From the NCBI RefSeq assembly GCF_009801115.1, contig NZ_VTOL01000008.1, positions 186,001 through 250,000 on the forward strand: a DNA stretch of 64,000 nucleotides, written 5' to 3'. Below are positions 35,695 to 43,916 of this stretch, piece by piece. Numbering within the stretch: position 1 is the first letter of the stretch; each line of letters begins with the position of its first letter. The position numbers and the translations under genes were made by a program. The notes beneath the pieces are model-generated. The model was given only the letters and a program-made list of their open reading frames with translations. It ran no database searches and had not been told where the DNA came from. The stretch is from Dyadobacter sp. 3J3 (GTDB taxonomy: Bacteria > Bacteroidota > Bacteroidia > Cytophagales > Spirosomataceae).

Positions 35695-36735
35695 ATGAAA
35701 ATTCTCTATGACAAAGGTGTTGCACTTGCCTGGCGTTTCTGTATTATCTGGAGCCTTTTTATCAGCGTTCCCTGGTTATTTCTAATTATTAATTCTTCTC
35801 CTTCTCCAACCGTGGAAGGATTTGGGTTAGCATATTTGGGTGTTCAACTCATATCAAATTTTTTGTTTTCCTGGATTTTTAGCAATCTGTATCTTTTCCA
35901 CATTTGTAATATTCCGGGATGGTTCAACAGGCAAAAAACTTTTGTCAAAATAACTCTTTCGTTGATATTGTTTTTTGTATTAACGGAGGTGCTCTTTCAG
36001 TTGCAGCTTTTAACATTAAATTCTCAAAAAAATATTTTCTTTTTCAATGAGGTTACGTTCGGCTACAATATTCTGGTATTGTTGGCGATCCGGGTTTTTG
36101 GTGATTTTCTGGAAGTAGATCAAAGTAATTATCAGATCAATCTGGAAAATGAACAGCTTAAAAGAGAAAAGTTAAAAACGCAGCTCGATGCGCTCCGGCA
36201 TCAGTTAAACCCGCATTTTTTGTTCAATGCATTAAATATTCTGAATATTTCAATCGCCAGTGATCCGGAAGAAGCGCAGAGAATTGTACATGATCTTTCT
36301 GATATTCTGCGTTATAACCTGAAAATACAAAACCAGAATGTTGTACAATTATCAGACGAGCTTGATATAGCGCGTTCATATCTGGCCTTACATAAAGCCC
36401 GGTTTGGAGATAAGTTGATGTACAAATTTGACAATGTTGAAACGAACCGCGAGTGGTATATCATCCCGCTTTCGTTACAAATCCTGATTGAAAATGCGAT
36501 TAAACACAATGTCATTACCTCCAATCATATTCTCCACATTGAAGTTAAACTGGATGAAGCTGAAAAACAGTTGCTCGTCGTAAATTCTATCACCCGGAAA
36601 ACCAATGTTGCAAGCAGTGGAATAGGTTTACAAAATCTGGATGCCCGCTACCGGCTGCAAACCGGAAAAGAAACTTCCCAGATACATGATGCGCAACAAT
36701 TTTTAGTTAAAGTCCCATTAATCGAATCTCCATGA
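35695..36735 (+). CDS. LytS-type membrane sensor histidine kinase
   Basis: A 346-residue His_kinase-family protein. Four hydrophobic segments fill residues 10-140 with no large periplasmic loop. A coiled coil (about 145-165) leads to LDALRHQLNPHFLFNALNIL, with His 174 the phospho-acceptor. The shortened HATPase follows: N-box LQILIENAIKHNV and SSGIGLQNLDARY. This is the architecture of kinases paired with LytTR regulators. The gene overlaps the next by four bases (ATGA at 36732), and begins one base after the second pseudo-receiver/GAF gene. Confidence 0.93.
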   Translation: MKILYDKGVALAWRFCIIWSLFISVPWLFLIINSSPSPTVEGFGLAYLGVQLISNFLFSWIFSNLYLFHICNIPGWFNRQKTFVKITLSLILFFVLTEVLFQLQLLTLNSQKNIFFFNEVTFGYNILVLLAIRVFGDFLEVDQSNYQINLENEQLKREKLKTQLDALRHQLNPHFLFNALNILNISIASDPEEAQRIVHDLSDILRYNLKIQNQNVVQLSDELDIARSYLALHKARFGDKLMYKFDNVETNREWYIIPLSLQILIENAIKHNVITSNHILHIEVKLDEAEKQLLVVNSITRKTNVASSGIGLQNLDARYRLQTGKETSQIHDAQQFLVKVPLIESP

Positions 36736-37505
36736 CAAATATATTAATCATTGAAGACGAAGTTCCGGCAGCTAATTACCTGAAAGGACTTTTACAACAA
36801 ATGGATCCGCAGGCAAATGTGGTGGGCATGTTGGAAAGTGTTGAAATGGCAATTTCGTGGTTGCAAAGTAACCCGTTGCCCGACCTCGTTTTTATGGATG
36901 TGCAATTAGGTGATGGCACTTGTTTTGAAATTTTCGAACAGGTATCAATCGGATGCCCTGTTATTTTCACAACGGCTCACGACCAGTATGCCATGCGTGC
37001 TTTCAAATTTAACAGCATTGATTATTTGTTAAAACCGATACGACCGGAACTTCTGCGGTTTAGTATGGACAAATATTATCAGCTCAATAAGGAAAATACA
37101 ACGGCGAAAGTTAGGGTGTTGGAAGAAATTGTTCATTCGCAGATCCTTAATAAAAAGAATGCAAGAAGAAGTTTTTTGGTACCGTACCGTGATAAATTGA
37201 TTCCGTTAAAAGCTCAGGATTTTGCCTGGCTTACAATCCAGAACGGAATTGTAACGGCAATGCTTCATGACGACCGGAGTTTTATTCTGGATAAATCATT
37301 GGAAGAACTTGAAAATCAACTTGATACTTCCAACTTTTTCCGGGCTAACCGCCAGTTTATTATATCCCGGGATTGTATCAAAGATATTGAATTGTATTTC
37401 AACGGAAGACTTTTGATGCGTGTTTATCCGGTTTCAACGAATTTGATTCTGGTGAGTAAGGAGCGCGTTCCGACATTTAAAAAGTGGTTTGAAGAGACAC
37501 CCTAA
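36732..37505 (+). CDS. LytTR-family response regulator
   Basis: A 257-residue regulator. The receiver has the acidic pair in LIIEDE, phospho-acceptor Asp 56 in LVFMDVQLGDG and Lys 101 in YLLKPIRPE. The LytTR DNA-binding domain (about 150-255) contains FLVPYRDKLIPLKAQDFAWL and SNFFRANRQFIISRDCIKDI. It is the cognate partner of the LytS-type kinase whose gene it overlaps. Targets are not evident; no LytTR direct-repeat site was recognised nearby. Confidence 0.94.
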   Translation: MTNILIIEDEVPAANYLKGLLQQMDPQANVVGMLESVEMAISWLQSNPLPDLVFMDVQLGDGTCFEIFEQVSIGCPVIFTTAHDQYAMRAFKFNSIDYLLKPIRPELLRFSMDKYYQLNKENTTAKVRVLEEIVHSQILNKKNARRSFLVPYRDKLIPLKAQDFAWLTIQNGIVTAMLHDDRSFILDKSLEELENQLDTSNFFRANRQFIISRDCIKDIELYFNGRLLMRVYPVSTNLILVSKERVPTFKKWFEETP

Positions 37506-37521
37506 GATATCGTTAAATCAG

Positions 37522-38880
37522 CCATACCTACGGCATTCGGCCCCGAATCACACCATCATTTTCCCCGGAATAAATTCCGGGGCTACCATGTCGGTCATGC
37601 CTACGGCATTGTTTGATAAAGTTCGATTTTGTGAGGAGACTGATTTATTTAAAAATTCATTCGACCAACCCATTTCCCGCCAAATCCAAATGCCGTAGGC
37701 ATGATCGACATTGTAACGCGGGAATTCATTCCCGGGGAAAACAACCCCTTTCCCGCCAAGATCCAAATGCCGTAGGCATGACCAGCATTGTAACGCGGGA
37801 ATTCATTCCCGGGGAAAACAACCCCTTTCCCGCCAAGATCCAAATGCCGTAGGCACGGCCGACATTGTAACGCGGGAATTCATTCCCGGGAAAACAACCC
37901 CTTTCCCGCCAAGATCCAAATGCCGTAGGCATGACCAACATTGTAACGCGGGAATTCATTCCCGGGAAAACAACCCATTTCCCGCCAAGATCCAAATGCC
38001 GTAGGCGCGGCCGACATTGTAACGCGGGAATTCATTCCCGGGGAAAACAACCTCTTTCCCGCCAAGATCCAAATGCCGTAGGCACGGCCGACATTGTAGC
38101 GGGGTTTCATTCCCGAGGAAAACAACCCATTCCCCGCCAAATCTAAATGCCATAGGCATGACCAACATTGTAACGCGGGAATTCATTCACGGGAAAACAA
38201 CCCCTTTCCCGCCAAGATCCAAATGCCGTAGGCACGGCCGACATTGTAACGCGGGAATTCATTCCCGGGGAAAACAGCCCATTTCCCGCCAAATCCAAAT
38301 GCCGTAGGCACGGCCGACATTGTAACGCGGGAATTCATTCCCGGGGAAAACAACCCCTTTCCCGCCAAGATCCAAATGCCGTAGGCATGATCGACATTGT
38401 AACGCGGGAATTCATTCCCGGGAAAACAACCCCTTTCCCGCCAAGATCCAAATGCCGTAGGCATGACCAACATTGTAACGCGGGAATTCATTCCCGGGAA
38501 AACAACCCCTTTCCCGCCAAGATCCAAATGCCGTAGGCATGATCGACATTGTAACGCGGGAATTCATTCCCGGGAAAACAACCCCTTTCCCGCCAAATCT
38601 AAATGCCATAGGCATGACCAACATTGTAACGCGGGAATTCATTCCCGGGAAAACAACCCCTTTCCCGCCAAGATCCAAATGCCGTAGGCATGACCAACAT
38701 TGTAACGCGGGAATTCATTCCCGGGGAAATCCGGTCAACAAAACTCTTCCCGCCCAAATGCCGTAGGCATGACCAATATGGTAGCCCCGGAATTTATTCC
38801 GGGGAAAATGTTCGTCCAGGTATCGCCCGAATGCCGTAGGCATGGCCGACATTGTAACGCTGGAATTCATTCACAGGGAT
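37522..38880. repeat. Array of about sixteen palindrome-rich 74-79 bp direct repeats
   Basis: Repeat units begin at 37688, 37765, 37842, 37918, 37994, 38071, 38145, 38221, 38297, 38374, 38450, 38526, 38601, 38677, 38756 and about 38829. Spacing is 74-79, mostly 76 or 77. Each unit has two dyads: ATGCCGTAGGCAT (often altered to a CACGGC form) and GCGGGAATTCATTCCCG, followed by a C-rich linker. Partial inverted copies lie at the left edge (37522-37540 and 37560-37610). The unit length is not a multiple of three and both strands stay open by chance, so the frames across it are not genes. The array fills most of the 1.5 kb between the LytTR gene and the LCIB-like gene. It looks like an amplified REP/BIME-type element. 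Confidence 0.93.
37558..37612 (-). repeat. Inverted copy of the array unit at its left edge
   Basis: Read on the minus strand this is AATGCCGTAGGCATGACCGA followed by a GTAGCCCCGGAATTTATTCC segment. That variant is the same as the one in the fifteenth direct unit (from 38756), not the GCGGGAATTCATTCCCG form of the inner units. The array is thus bounded by outer-type units in opposite orientations. Confidence 0.8.
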
Positions 38881-39036
38881 TCCCGGTGAACACGTTTCCC
38901 CTACGAAAATCTACACCCTTCAAAATTTCAGCTTAGCCCCCGATAATTTCAGTTTCAAAGTCAAAAAACTGATATTTTCATAGCAAATTAAAACCTTGCA
39001 TCGTGAACCTTTCTTAAATCCGAAACCAGTTTTGCT

Positions 39037-39756
39037 ATGCTTGATAAAGTAAAAGCTCATTATCCTAATGCCGTAAGTTCCTCAGATTTTATTTTAAATA
39101 TTTACAAAAGAATGTCAGGTTATGGCCTGGCTCCGAATCAGATTTTACTCGCGCATTCGGTATGTTCTGACGATGTAAATAATATTGAATACCCGCAAGA
39201 AGGAAGGCAAATGCTTGGCCCCTTTAATCTTGGCGGACTAAATGGTTATCCTTTTACGGGACTAACCGGAATCACCGCATTTGCGCACCATGTTCCCGAA
39301 GACGGAGCTGCTATGATTTTTTACGCTCCTCACATTGGTATTAATGCAGAAGGCAATACCGGAAAAATTATTCGCGTGGGTCAAAATCAAGATTCAACGT
39401 GCTGCGGAGCAACAATTCTGGCACTTAACCGATTGAAAAATGATGAAATAAAATCCGGACAAAAACCAGCGGATGACTATCAGCAGCACTCTTTGCAGGA
39501 ATTTTTATTTAATCAAAAAGACAGAGTTTTAAACGCAACAGATTCGGTCAAAGAGGCCACCGACATTATCTACGAAGAATCTGGGAAAATGATTAACCAC
39601 ATGATTGAGAGCACGGATTTTACAGGAAAATATATTTTTGTGGTAGGTGCCGTCATCGTTAATACAGACTGGCAATACGGCTCATTTGTAACTTTGCGCC
39701 GTTTTGAAGAATGGGATGTTCTTAACCGAAAAAAGATAAAAGATTTATATTTTTAA
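39037..39756 (+). CDS. LCIB/LCIC-family (beta-carbonic-anhydrase-like) protein
   Basis: A 239-residue soluble protein related to algal low-CO2-inducible protein B. The diagnostic blocks are LLAHSVCSDDVNN (Cys 43, Asp 45), GPFNLGGLNGYPFTGLTG, AFAHHVPEDG (His 84-85), IFYAPHIGI and STCCGATILAL (Cys 122-123). Cys, His and Cys are the expected zinc ligands of this beta-CA subgroup. In classical beta-CAs the Asp is followed after one residue by Arg (CxDxR); here it is Val, so catalysis is not assured. It probably interconverts or senses CO2/bicarbonate in the cytoplasm. It is followed 33 bases later by a KefG/KefF-like gene and then a Kef antiporter, suggesting pH or ion homeostasis. Confidence 0.83.
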   Translation: MLDKVKAHYPNAVSSSDFILNIYKRMSGYGLAPNQILLAHSVCSDDVNNIEYPQEGRQMLGPFNLGGLNGYPFTGLTGITAFAHHVPEDGAAMIFYAPHIGINAEGNTGKIIRVGQNQDSTCCGATILALNRLKNDEIKSGQKPADDYQQHSLQEFLFNQKDRVLNATDSVKEATDIIYEESGKMINHMIESTDFTGKYIFVVGAVIVNTDWQYGSFVTLRRFEEWDVLNRKKIKDLYF

Positions 39757-39789
39757 GATCCGAACGCTGTCCACATTTTAGAAAGTACT

Positions 39790-40389
39790 ATGTCCAATCG
39801 TTTACTGATTTTATTTGCCCATCCTCTTTTTGAAAAATCAAGAGTAAACAAAACGTTGGTTTCGCATTACCCGTCCGGTGTGACTTTTCACGACTTATAC
39901 GAGCACTATCCGGATTTTAATATTGATATAGAAAAGGAAAAACAGCTGCTAACAGAACATGATATCATCATCTGGCAGCATCCGATTTATTGGTATAGCT
40001 GCCCGGCGCTTTTAAAACAATGGATTGATCTGGTACTTGAAGCGGGCTGGGCCTACGGGCCTGGTGGAGTTGCACTTAAAGGAAAATCTGTTTTCCAGGT
40101 GATCACAACCGGAGCACCGGAGCATTCTTATCATGAAGAAGCCAATAACCGATTTACGATCCGTCAGTTTCTCGCGCCCTTTGACCAGACAGCAACATTG
40201 TGTAAAATGAATTATCTGCCCCCTTTTGTCACGCACGGGTCACACCGGATCCTTAAAGATCAGGTTGACGAACAATCCATTGCCTATCAATTCCTTCTGA
40301 ATTACCTGGCTACTAACGAGCTTGATATTGAGGTCTTAAAAAAATACAACTACCTGAATGACTGGGTAAAAGAAAACCTATTATTATGA
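39790..40389 (+). CDS. NAD(P)H quinone oxidoreductase, KefF/KefG-like antiporter ancillary protein
   Basis: A 199-residue flavodoxin-fold protein. LLILFAHPLFEKSRVNK is the flavin-phosphate loop; IIWQHPIYWYSCPALLKQWID and WAYGPGGVALKGK are characteristic of the MdaB/KefF/KefG family. Partners of KefB and KefC bind the antiporter and have quinone reductase activity. Its last four bases overlap the antiporter start (ATGA at 40386), as in enterobacterial kefF-kefC and kefG-kefB pairs, which supports the assignment. Confidence 0.92.
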   Translation: MSNRLLILFAHPLFEKSRVNKTLVSHYPSGVTFHDLYEHYPDFNIDIEKEKQLLTEHDIIIWQHPIYWYSCPALLKQWIDLVLEAGWAYGPGGVALKGKSVFQVITTGAPEHSYHEEANNRFTIRQFLAPFDQTATLCKMNYLPPFVTHGSHRILKDQVDEQSIAYQFLLNYLATNELDIEVLKKYNYLNDWVKENLLL

Positions 40390-42281
40390 GCAGCGATTTT
40401 CTTTCTCAGGCCTTGGTATATCTGGGCGCAGCGGTTATCGGCGTTCCTATTGCAAAAAAAATCGGCATGAGTTCTGTGCTTGGCTATCTGCTATCAGGCA
40501 TAATCATCGGCCCTTTCGTTCTTGGATTTATAGGAAAAGAAGGACAGGATATTATGCACGTTGCCGAATTTGGCGTGGTTATGATGTTATTTATTATCGG
40601 GCTGGAACTGGAACCGGAAGCTTTTTGGAAAATGCGCAAAGCCATTGCAGGTTTTGGCTTGTCTCAACTTTTTGGCACGACTTTTCTTCTTTTTCTGGTA
40701 TTTATAATAATGGGCTGGCAATGGACTACGGCAGTTTCTGCCGGTCTTACGCTAACGATGTCATCCACAGCCATTGTTTTACAAACGCTAAAAGAAAAAG
40801 GATTATCCCATACTACGGCCGGCCAGGCATCTTTCTCGGTTTTACTATTTCAGGATATCGCCGTCATCCCGATTCTGGCCATTTTACCGTTGCTGGCAAC
40901 CACAGCAGTGGTTGCCGACGAAGCACATCCGTCTTTATTAAACGGACTTCCTGCATGGGTACAAACAATTCTGGTTATTGCTGCCGTAGGTTCTATTTAT
41001 GGCATTGGCACTTATCTTGTCGTTCCGTTACTTCGGATTATTGCCAAAACCGGCCTTCGCGAAATGTTTACAGCTTCATCTCTTTTATTAGTAGTGGCGG
41101 TTGCTTTTTTGATGGAAATGGTCGGTCTAAGTCCGGCGTTGGGCACTTTTGTTGCGGGTGTGGTTTTGGCGAACAGTGAATTCCGGCACGAACTTGAAAG
41201 TGATATTGATCCATTCAAAGGACTTTTGCTTGGATTATTTTTTATGGGTGTTGGGGCATCGATTAATTTCCAACTTATTCAGGAAGCTCCGTCACAAATT
41301 GCTACGCTGGTTTTACTTGTTTTGTTTATCAAATTCATTATCCTTTTTGGCATTGGAAAAATATACAAACTGAACAACGACCAGAATTTCCTCTTCGCAC
41401 TTGGGCTAAGTCAGGTTGGAGAATTTGCATTTGTATTGCTTTCTTTCACAGGTCAGCTTAATATTATTGATGAAGAATGGATTGGAAAACTGACGGCGAT
41501 CACCGCGATCAGTATGATGACTACCCCGCTCCTTCTTTTAGTCCATGAAAAATTCATTCATCCACATTTTGGTATTAAAGAAAAACCGGTTGAAAAACCT
41601 GGTGATACCATTGAAGAACATCATGACGTGATCGTTGCAGGTTTTGGTCATTTTGGAAGTACTATTGGAAGATTGCTCCGGGCAAATGGTATTGAAGCAA
41701 CCATACTGGACAATAACCCGGATCAGGTGGAATTGCTCAGAAGAATGGGTTTTAAGGTTTATTATGGCGATGCAACCCGTATTGACATGTTAAAATCTGC
41801 CGGTATCGAAAGCGCGAAAATACTTATCGCTGCAATAGACTCCCCTGAAATAAACAGTAATCTTGTTCATACGGTAAGAAAACATTTCCCACACATAAAA
41901 ATTCTCGCCCGCGCCCGCAACCGTTTTGATGCACATGAATTGATAGAAACCGGTGTCACAAATGTTTACCGTGAGACGCTTTATACCGCAGTTCAACTTG
42001 CCGTGGACGCTTTGGGAGAACTTGGTTTCAGAAAACATACGGCCACACGGCAGGGACAAAAATTTATCAAATTTGATGAAAAAGCACTGGCGAAATTATC
42101 GGCTTCCCGGCATGATCTGAAACAATATGCGCTCAACTCAAAAGAGGAAATTGCAATTCAGGAAAAATTACTACAAAATGATTTGCTACTCAGTTTTTCG
42201 GATAATGATCATTCGTGGGACAGCAATTTTGTCAAAGAAAAGATTCTTGGGAAAGATCCTGAAACTGCTTCAAAAAAATAA
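40386..42281 (+). CDS. Kef-type K+/H+ antiporter (CPA2) with RCK/TrkA-N domain
   Basis: A 631-residue inner membrane protein. About twelve helices fill residues 1-385, with the CPA2 marks LGYLLSGIIIGPFVLG and LQTLKEKGLSHTTAGQ and the ion-site region FSVLLFQDIAVIPIL. The cytosolic RCK domain (about 410-530) has the nucleotide motif VIVAGFGHFGSTIGRLL and acidic YYGDATRIDML. A helical tail of about 70 residues follows. It exports K+ in exchange for H+, normally gated by glutathione adducts or nucleotides; the presence of a KefG/KefF-like partner favours electrophile-gated efflux. Confidence 0.94.
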   Translation: MSSDFLSQALVYLGAAVIGVPIAKKIGMSSVLGYLLSGIIIGPFVLGFIGKEGQDIMHVAEFGVVMMLFIIGLELEPEAFWKMRKAIAGFGLSQLFGTTFLLFLVFIIMGWQWTTAVSAGLTLTMSSTAIVLQTLKEKGLSHTTAGQASFSVLLFQDIAVIPILAILPLLATTAVVADEAHPSLLNGLPAWVQTILVIAAVGSIYGIGTYLVVPLLRIIAKTGLREMFTASSLLLVVAVAFLMEMVGLSPALGTFVAGVVLANSEFRHELESDIDPFKGLLLGLFFMGVGASINFQLIQEAPSQIATLVLLVLFIKFIILFGIGKIYKLNNDQNFLFALGLSQVGEFAFVLLSFTGQLNIIDEEWIGKLTAITAISMMTTPLLLLVHEKFIHPHFGIKEKPVEKPGDTIEEHHDVIVAGFGHFGSTIGRLLRANGIEATILDNNPDQVELLRRMGFKVYYGDATRIDMLKSAGIESAKILIAAIDSPEINSNLVHTVRKHFPHIKILARARNRFDAHELIETGVTNVYRETLYTAVQLAVDALGELGFRKHTATRQGQKFIKFDEKALAKLSASRHDLKQYALNSKEEIAIQEKLLQNDLLLSFSDNDHSWDSNFVKEKILGKDPETASKK

Positions 42282-42314
42282 TGAGGAATTACATTTAAAT
42301 ATTATCAGCGGGAT

Positions 42315-42395
42315 TATTGCGGTGCGCTGCACCTTAGGCAACATCCTTGGTTTAGGTCGTTCTACAAGTATTTCGGTGCCTCCGCACCTTAAAAT
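42315..42395. repeat. Palindromic intergenic element between convergent genes
   Basis: Two small dyads flank a conserved-looking centre: GGTGCGCTGCACC (42321-42333) and GGTGCCTCCGCACC (42375-42388), with ACATCCTTGGTTTAGGTCGT between. It lies between the antiporter gene and the convergent DUF1501 gene. The form recalls dispersed intergenic palindromes of Bacteroidota; I see only one copy in this window. Confidence 0.6.
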
Positions 42396-42402
42396 AAAAA
42401 AG

Positions 42403-43914
42403 TTAACTCAAAATATCTTTCACAACATTTCCATGCACGTCAGTAAGCCGAAATCTTCGGCCTTGATATTTATAGGTTAATCTTTCATGATCCACGCCCA
42501 TCAGATGCATTAAAGTCGCCTGAAAATCATGTACATGCACAGGATCTTTGACAATGTTATAACTAAAATCATCCGTTTCGCCATAGCTGATTCCCGGTTT
42601 TACACCTGCGCCTGCCATCCACATCGTAAAACAACGCGGGTGGTGATCACGGCCATAATCATCCGCTGTTAATTTTCCCTGGGAGTAAACGGTTCGGCCA
42701 AATTCTCCTCCCCAAATCACCAGTGTATCTTCCAGCAGACCTCTTCTTTTCAAGTCAATAATCAAGGCTCCCGTTGCCTGATCCGTGTTTTTACACTGAT
42801 GCGCAATACCTTTTGGCAGGCCGCCATGGTTATCCCATCCCTGATGATAAAGCTGAACGAATTTCACATCTTTTTCTAACAACTTCCTGGCCAAAATACA
42901 GTTTGCAGCATAGGAGCCCGGATCACGGCTATCCGGTCCGTAGAGTTCAAAAACTTCGTCGGGTTCATCGTCTGTGTTCATCACTTCCGGCACAGAAGTC
43001 TGCATACGATACGCCATTTCATATTGTGCAATTCTCGCATCTACTTCCGGATCACCATAATCCTGGTTTTGAATCTGGTTTAGTTTGGATAAGTATTCCA
43101 GCATTTCTTTCCGGTCCGCACCGTCATATCCATCGGGATTGTTTAAAAATAAAACCGGATCTTTCCCCGACCTGAACTGGACGCCCTGATGTTTGGATGG
43201 CAAAAAACCATTTCCCCACAAACGCGCATACAAAGGCTGATCTTTCGATCCGTTTTTCGAAACCAAAACAATAAAAGTTGGAAGATTCTGATTATCAGAC
43301 CCAAGCCCATAACTCACCCACGAACCAATCGACGGTCTTCCGGGCAACTGGTTTCCTGTTTGAAAAAAAGTAATGGCCGGATCATGATTAATTGCCTCTG
43401 AATTTATGGATTTTATAATACAAAGTTCATCCACCACTTTGGCCGTATAAGGCATCAATTCACTGATCCATGTCCCGCTTTTTCCATGTTGGTTGAATTT
43501 ATAAATCGAAGGCACCATTGGTAATGCACTTTGATTTGCACTCATCCCTGTAAGCCTCTGTCCTTTCCTAACCGAATCCGGTAGGTTTTGCCCCGCCAGA
43601 TCTACCAGTTTGGGTTTATAATCAAAAGTTTCAAATTGAGAAGGCCCGCCGCTCATGAAGAGGTATACCACCCGTTTGGCTTTTGGGGCTATATGAGGTA
43701 ATGCTTTTAATATTTCTTCTTCAAAATTCGACGGATTTTCTGACATTTTCGGAGGCGTTCCAAAAAGTTTTTCAGCGCCAAACAAGGAACCTACGGCAAG
43801 AGCGCCAAGGCCAAGAGATGTCTTCGTCAGGAACTGGCGTCGGTCAAGCTTTTTATTTAACTTATCAAATTCAGGAGAATTTAATCTGAATTCTTCGTGA
43901 TGATGATCTGACAT
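42403..43914 (-). CDS. DUF1501 domain protein, Tat-exported sulfatase-like
   Basis: A 503-residue protein. DRRQFLTKTSLGLGALAVG (twin Arg 25-26) is a Tat signal. The remainder is the DUF1501 fold, an alkaline-phosphatase/sulfatase-superfamily relative, with YLFMSGGPSQFETFDYKP, LVIWGGEFGRTVYSQG, DYGRDHHPRCFTMWMAGAGV and HDFQATLMHLMGVDHERLTY. These proteins are almost always encoded beside a PSD1 cytochrome, as here: the partner gene ends two bases upstream. The reaction is not known. It probably works in the periplasm with that cytochrome. Confidence 0.93.
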   Translation of the reverse strand: MSDHHHEEFRLNSPEFDKLNKKLDRRQFLTKTSLGLGALAVGSLFGAEKLFGTPPKMSENPSNFEEEILKALPHIAPKAKRVVYLFMSGGPSQFETFDYKPKLVDLAGQNLPDSVRKGQRLTGMSANQSALPMVPSIYKFNQHGKSGTWISELMPYTAKVVDELCIIKSINSEAINHDPAITFFQTGNQLPGRPSIGSWVSYGLGSDNQNLPTFIVLVSKNGSKDQPLYARLWGNGFLPSKHQGVQFRSGKDPVLFLNNPDGYDGADRKEMLEYLSKLNQIQNQDYGDPEVDARIAQYEMAYRMQTSVPEVMNTDDEPDEVFELYGPDSRDPGSYAANCILARKLLEKDVKFVQLYHQGWDNHGGLPKGIAHQCKNTDQATGALIIDLKRRGLLEDTLVIWGGEFGRTVYSQGKLTADDYGRDHHPRCFTMWMAGAGVKPGISYGETDDFSYNIVKDPVHVHDFQATLMHLMGVDHERLTYKYQGRRFRLTDVHGNVVKDILS

Positions 43915-43916
43915 AA

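Noticed and set aside
37548-38766. Several open frames of 60-114 codons on both strands across the repeat array
   Set aside because: They overlap on both strands, shift frame with the 76/77-bp unit and consist only of repeat translation; the unit length is not a multiple of three.
37688-38880. Possible CRISPR array
   Set aside because: Spacers are not unique: the units are near-identical throughout, about 76 bp long, and no cas genes are in the window.
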